Source: Natronosalvus amylolyticus
GTDB lineage: Archaea > Halobacteriota > Halobacteria > Halobacteriales > Natrialbaceae
Assembly: GCF_024298845.1 (NCBI RefSeq)
Contig: NZ_CP101156.1
Span: 2,976,001 to 3,040,000, forward strand
Direction of reading: 5' to 3'
DNA length: 64,000 nucleotides
In this document: positions 61,412 through 64,000 of the stretch, one piece after another
How the letters are laid out: each line of letters starts with the position of its first letter
Position numbering within the stretch: the stretch's first letter is position 1
Notes under the pieces: generated by a model
The model's database searches: none
Told to the model about the DNA's origin: nothing
What the model saw: only the letters and a program-made list of their open reading frames with translations
Position numbers and translations under genes: made by a program

Positions 61412-61476
61412 TCGAGGTGGCATCGTTCACTTTCCGTCCAGATTTTGCGAGCGAGGAGCGACGCGACCAGCGAGAC
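61412..61476. repeat. Direct repeat, right copy, flanking the fasciclin gene
   Basis: About 65 bp matching 60591-60656 with roughly a dozen differences including one single-base gap. It is upstream of the fasciclin gene, so gene plus promoter are bracketed by the repeats about 820 bp apart. Confidence 0.8.
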
Positions 61477-61617
61477 GGTTCTGAAACGCGTGCTGCTCGA
61501 GCGTGAGTCGGATTTTGGAGAAAGTATAATTCACTATCTCATATAATTTTCATATAAATATATAGACTCTTGACTTACAATAGAAAGTTATTACATCCAC
61601 CTCACAAACGAAAATCT

Positions 61618-64000
61618 ATGGGGACAAACCCTTCCGAAAACGAAGGCGTCTACGGACGCCGAACGTTTCTGACGGTAACCGGAACGGCCGCCGGGGCCGC
61701 ACTTACGGGCGTCGGCGCGGTCACGTCCGAGGATGATGAATCGGGAACGACCACGAGCACCGCCGAGACGGGCCTCGAGACGCTCTCGTTTTACTCGAGT
61801 GCGAGCCAGATCGCCGCAGACGGCGAGAGCGAACTGGTAGACGAGGAGACGGTCGTCGTCTGGGCGGAGCCGACGGCCGAGAACTTCGAGACGACCGACG
61901 ACGGACCGACGACGGTCGTCTACGAGGACGAAGCGATTCCGTTGGTCTCACAGGACGGCTCGGTCGTCGGGATCGGTTCGGTCGACTTCCTCAGCGACGA
62001 TCAGGGCGGATTCGACGCGGATAACGAAAAGTTCGCACTGAATCTCTTCGAGGAACTGATGGACGAAGGCGTCGTCCTCTGGGACGAAGGCCACGACCAG
62101 TTCGGCGGTCTCGCGCTGGAGAACTATCACTCGTTCCGGCAGTACGCTGCCGATTCGGGCTACGACCTCGAGGCGACGACGAACCTGCTCGGGACCGCTT
62201 CGCTGTTGTTCCCGTCGACGGCCAGCCAGGTCGCTCCCGACGGCGGGCCGTTGACCGACTCGAGCCACGTCGCCGTCTGGGCGGAACCGAGCGCCCAAAA
62301 CGTCGACGACGACGGTGACGAAGCGTCCCATATTTACGAAAATGTGGAGATTCCGCTCGTCTCTCGAGACGGTGACGTTGTCGGGTTCGGGACGCCGGAA
62401 CTGATCGAAGACGGCGATATGACCGAGGCGAACGAACGGTTCGTCTTGAACGTCCTCGAGGATACGGTCGGGAATTCGGGAACGGTCGTCTGGGACGACG
62501 CCCACGAGAGCTTTTATGACTCGTCGACGTTCGGCGAGTTCGCCGATGCAATCGAAGCCGAGGGCTACGAATTCGAGGCCAGCGAGGACCTGCTCGCGGG
62601 CGGGGAGAACGTCGACACTCTCGAGTTCTTCTCGACGGCGAGTTTGCTCGACGCCGACGAGCAACCGCTGACCGACGACTCGCTGGTGGCTGTCTGGGCC
62701 GAACCGACGGCCGAAAACGTCGACGAAGCCGGCGATGGCTACGTCAGCTACGACCAGGCCGATGCGGACATTCCGCTCGTCGCGGTCGATGGCAACGTCG
62801 TCGGGTTTGGCGCGGAACTCGGACCCGATGCCAGCGATGTCGATGCCAACCGCGAACTCATCGTCGATATTTGGGCAGATAGAATCGGCGCGAACGGGAC
62901 CGTGCTCTACGACGAGAGCCACGACCAGGAACTGTCGCTGTCTGACTACTCACAACTGCAATCGCTCGCTGCCGACCGCGGCTTCTCGCTCGAGGCGACC
63001 GATGACCTCGAGGCAGACCTGTCCGAGGCCGATGGCGTGATGCTGACGACGTTCGCGACCGCGTTCACCGCAGACGAACGCGCTACACTCACCGACTTCG
63101 TCGACGACGGCGGGAGTGTCTTCATCCACGACCAGGCCGACTTCGGCGGCCACGAGACGGCGAACCTGAACGCGGTCACCGAGACGCTCGAGGTGAGTTT
63201 CCGCTTCAACTCGGATCAGGTACTCGACGAGGAAAACAGCGGCTGGGCTCCCTTCGTCGTCCAGACGACGAACGTCAACGAGGCGTTCGACTTCTTCGGT
63301 GGGAGCGAGAGCGACGAGGTTGGAATCGCAGCCGCCGACGCCGTCGCCATCGCGTCTCCCGCAGATGCCTATACCGATGCGGAACTCGAGGCACTGGAGA
63401 GCCACGTCGTCGACGGCGGCGCACTCTTCCTGTTCGACGAGTCCGAGTTCGTCAACGAGGAGACGGCGAATCTGAACGAAATCGCCGAGACGCTCGAGGT
63501 GGCGTTCCGGTTCAACGCCGATCAGGTCGAAGACGACGCGAACAACGTCAGCGGCCAGCCGTTTTTGCCGACCACGACGAACTTCAACGGGGGGTTCGAT
63601 CTGTTCGAGGGCCTCGAGAGCCCCGGCCTCGAGGACGCCCAGGGACTCGTCGTCACCTCGCCCACGGAGTCGTTCAGCGGGGCGGAACTCGACGCACTCG
63701 AATCGTTCCGCGACGATGGTGGGGCGATTTTCCTGTTCGATCAGTCCGACTTCGGCGGACAGGGGAACGACTCGTTCGGTTTCGACGAGACCGAGAACCT
63801 CAACGCGATTGCCGACGCGTTGGCCCTGTCGTTTCGCTTTAACTCGGACCAGGTCAACGATCTGGGTGATTTCGACATCGAAACGGGGAACTTCAACACC
63901 GATTACGACTACTTCGCCGACCGCGAGAAGGCCATCGGGGTCGAGTTCGAGCGGGACGAAGCCTATTACGGGCGCGTAGTTCGGGTCTTCGACGGTGACA
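61618..64000 (+). CDS. Tat-exported repeat protein entering an SNase-like nuclease domain (3' truncated by window)
   Basis: About 794 codons are visible from the ATG at 61618. A twin-arginine signal (GRRTFLTVTGTAAGAAL) is followed by at least three ~140-residue repeats with the pattern VVWAEPTAENF, IPLVS-DG-VVG, VLWDEGHDQ. Two or three shorter units follow (DDGGSVFIHDQADFGGHETA, TANLNAI, LEVAFRFNSDQV) that resemble glutamine-amidotransferase-like/DUF4350 surface domains. The last residues (YYGRVVRVFDGD) match the first strand of staphylococcal-nuclease/thermonuclease domains. The whole protein is probably an exported modular nuclease. An AT-rich region (61510-61615) upstream holds the promoter. 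Confidence 0.75.
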   Translation, partial: MGTNPSENEGVYGRRTFLTVTGTAAGAALTGVGAVTSEDDESGTTTSTAETGLETLSFYSSASQIAADGESELVDEETVVVWAEPTAENFETTDDGPTTVVYEDEAIPLVSQDGSVVGIGSVDFLSDDQGGFDADNEKFALNLFEELMDEGVVLWDEGHDQFGGLALENYHSFRQYAADSGYDLEATTNLLGTASLLFPSTASQVAPDGGPLTDSSHVAVWAEPSAQNVDDDGDEASHIYENVEIPLVSRDGDVVGFGTPELIEDGDMTEANERFVLNVLEDTVGNSGTVVWDDAHESFYDSSTFGEFADAIEAEGYEFEASEDLLAGGENVDTLEFFSTASLLDADEQPLTDDSLVAVWAEPTAENVDEAGDGYVSYDQADADIPLVAVDGNVVGFGAELGPDASDVDANRELIVDIWADRIGANGTVLYDESHDQELSLSDYSQLQSLAADRGFSLEATDDLEADLSEADGVMLTTFATAFTADERATLTDFVDDGGSVFIHDQADFGGHETANLNAVTETLEVSFRFNSDQVLDEENSGWAPFVVQTTNVNEAFDFFGGSESDEVGIAAADAVAIASPADAYTDAELEALESHVVDGGALFLFDESEFVNEETANLNEIAETLEVAFRFNADQVEDDANNVSGQPFLPTTTNFNGGFDLFEGLESPGLEDAQGLVVTSPTESFSGAELDALESFRDDGGAIFLFDQSDFGGQGNDSFGFDETENLNAIADALALSFRFNSDQVNDLGDFDIETGNFNTDYDYFADREKAIGVEFERDEAYYGRVVRVFDGD

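Noticed and set aside
1-64000. Very frequent CTCGAG palindromes as regulatory sites
   Set aside because: The hexamer is abundant inside genes on both strands (Leu-Glu codons) and is a known compositional habit of this haloarchaeal group, so single occurrences carry no information.

Overview
The window is GC-rich chromosomal DNA from a halophilic archaeon (class Halobacteria, probably a Natrialba/Haloterrigena/Natrinema-like lineage; that rank is inference). The evidence is: acidic predicted proteins, archaeal TFB, archaeal-type promoters with TATA boxes about 27 nt upstream of start codons (leaderless mRNAs), haloarchaea-type small families, an AhbA/AhbB-type siroheme decarboxylase fusion, LysW-type arginine synthesis, Tat-dominated secretion, and a strong excess of CTCGAG. 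No rRNA, tRNA, CRISPR array, transposase or replication origin was recognised.

Layout. 1-2340: 3' end of hisH, a decayed gene on the minus strand, a DUF3006-like Tat protein and an aldo/keto reductase. 2464-9190: a 7TM-type histidine kinase, a small membrane protein, fused siroheme decarboxylase, an FMN split-barrel protein, a TrpD-like phosphoribosyltransferase homologue, and a TFB gene translationally coupled to a zinc-ribbon protein. 9552-28712: mostly housekeeping (cyclophilin, peroxiredoxin, asparaginase-type hydrolase, threonine synthase, SerS, a PhoU/TrkA-C protein, a methyltransferase, ArgS, RNA polymerase epsilon-like subunit, NAD kinase, KaiC-like ATPase, phosphoesterase, XPD-type helicase, a chemotaxis transducer and a LigT-type protein). 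28896-40033: a membrane-anchored winged-helix protein, then a complete arginine pathway argGH-argWXCBDEF in which most genes overlap by 1-4 nt. An Arg-rich mini-ORF precedes argG, and a shared box (TTACAAAnACT) lies upstream of both arg promoters.

40075-51217 is the accessory highlight. A SipW/ER-type signal peptidase lies in a tightly overlapping four-gene operon with two TasA/camelysin-like secreted proteins and a highly acidic repeat protein. Three more TasA-like genes precede it on the same strand, and two DUF7344-like winged-helix membrane proteins lie beyond them. Two of the TasA-like genes share a structured 5' leader containing a perfect tRNA T-arm lookalike (24 identical bases). I propose this as a matrix-fibre or pilus locus with RNA-level control.

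51218-64000: an intergenic stretch with a candidate structured small RNA, a 42-residue membrane peptide, threonine aldolase, a multi-domain histidine kinase, a large unknown protein with a weak CHAT-like region, a class V aminotransferase, an M29-type aminopeptidase, a fasciclin-domain protein flanked by direct repeats, and the start of a large Tat-exported repeat protein that appears to enter an SNase-type nuclease domain at the window edge.
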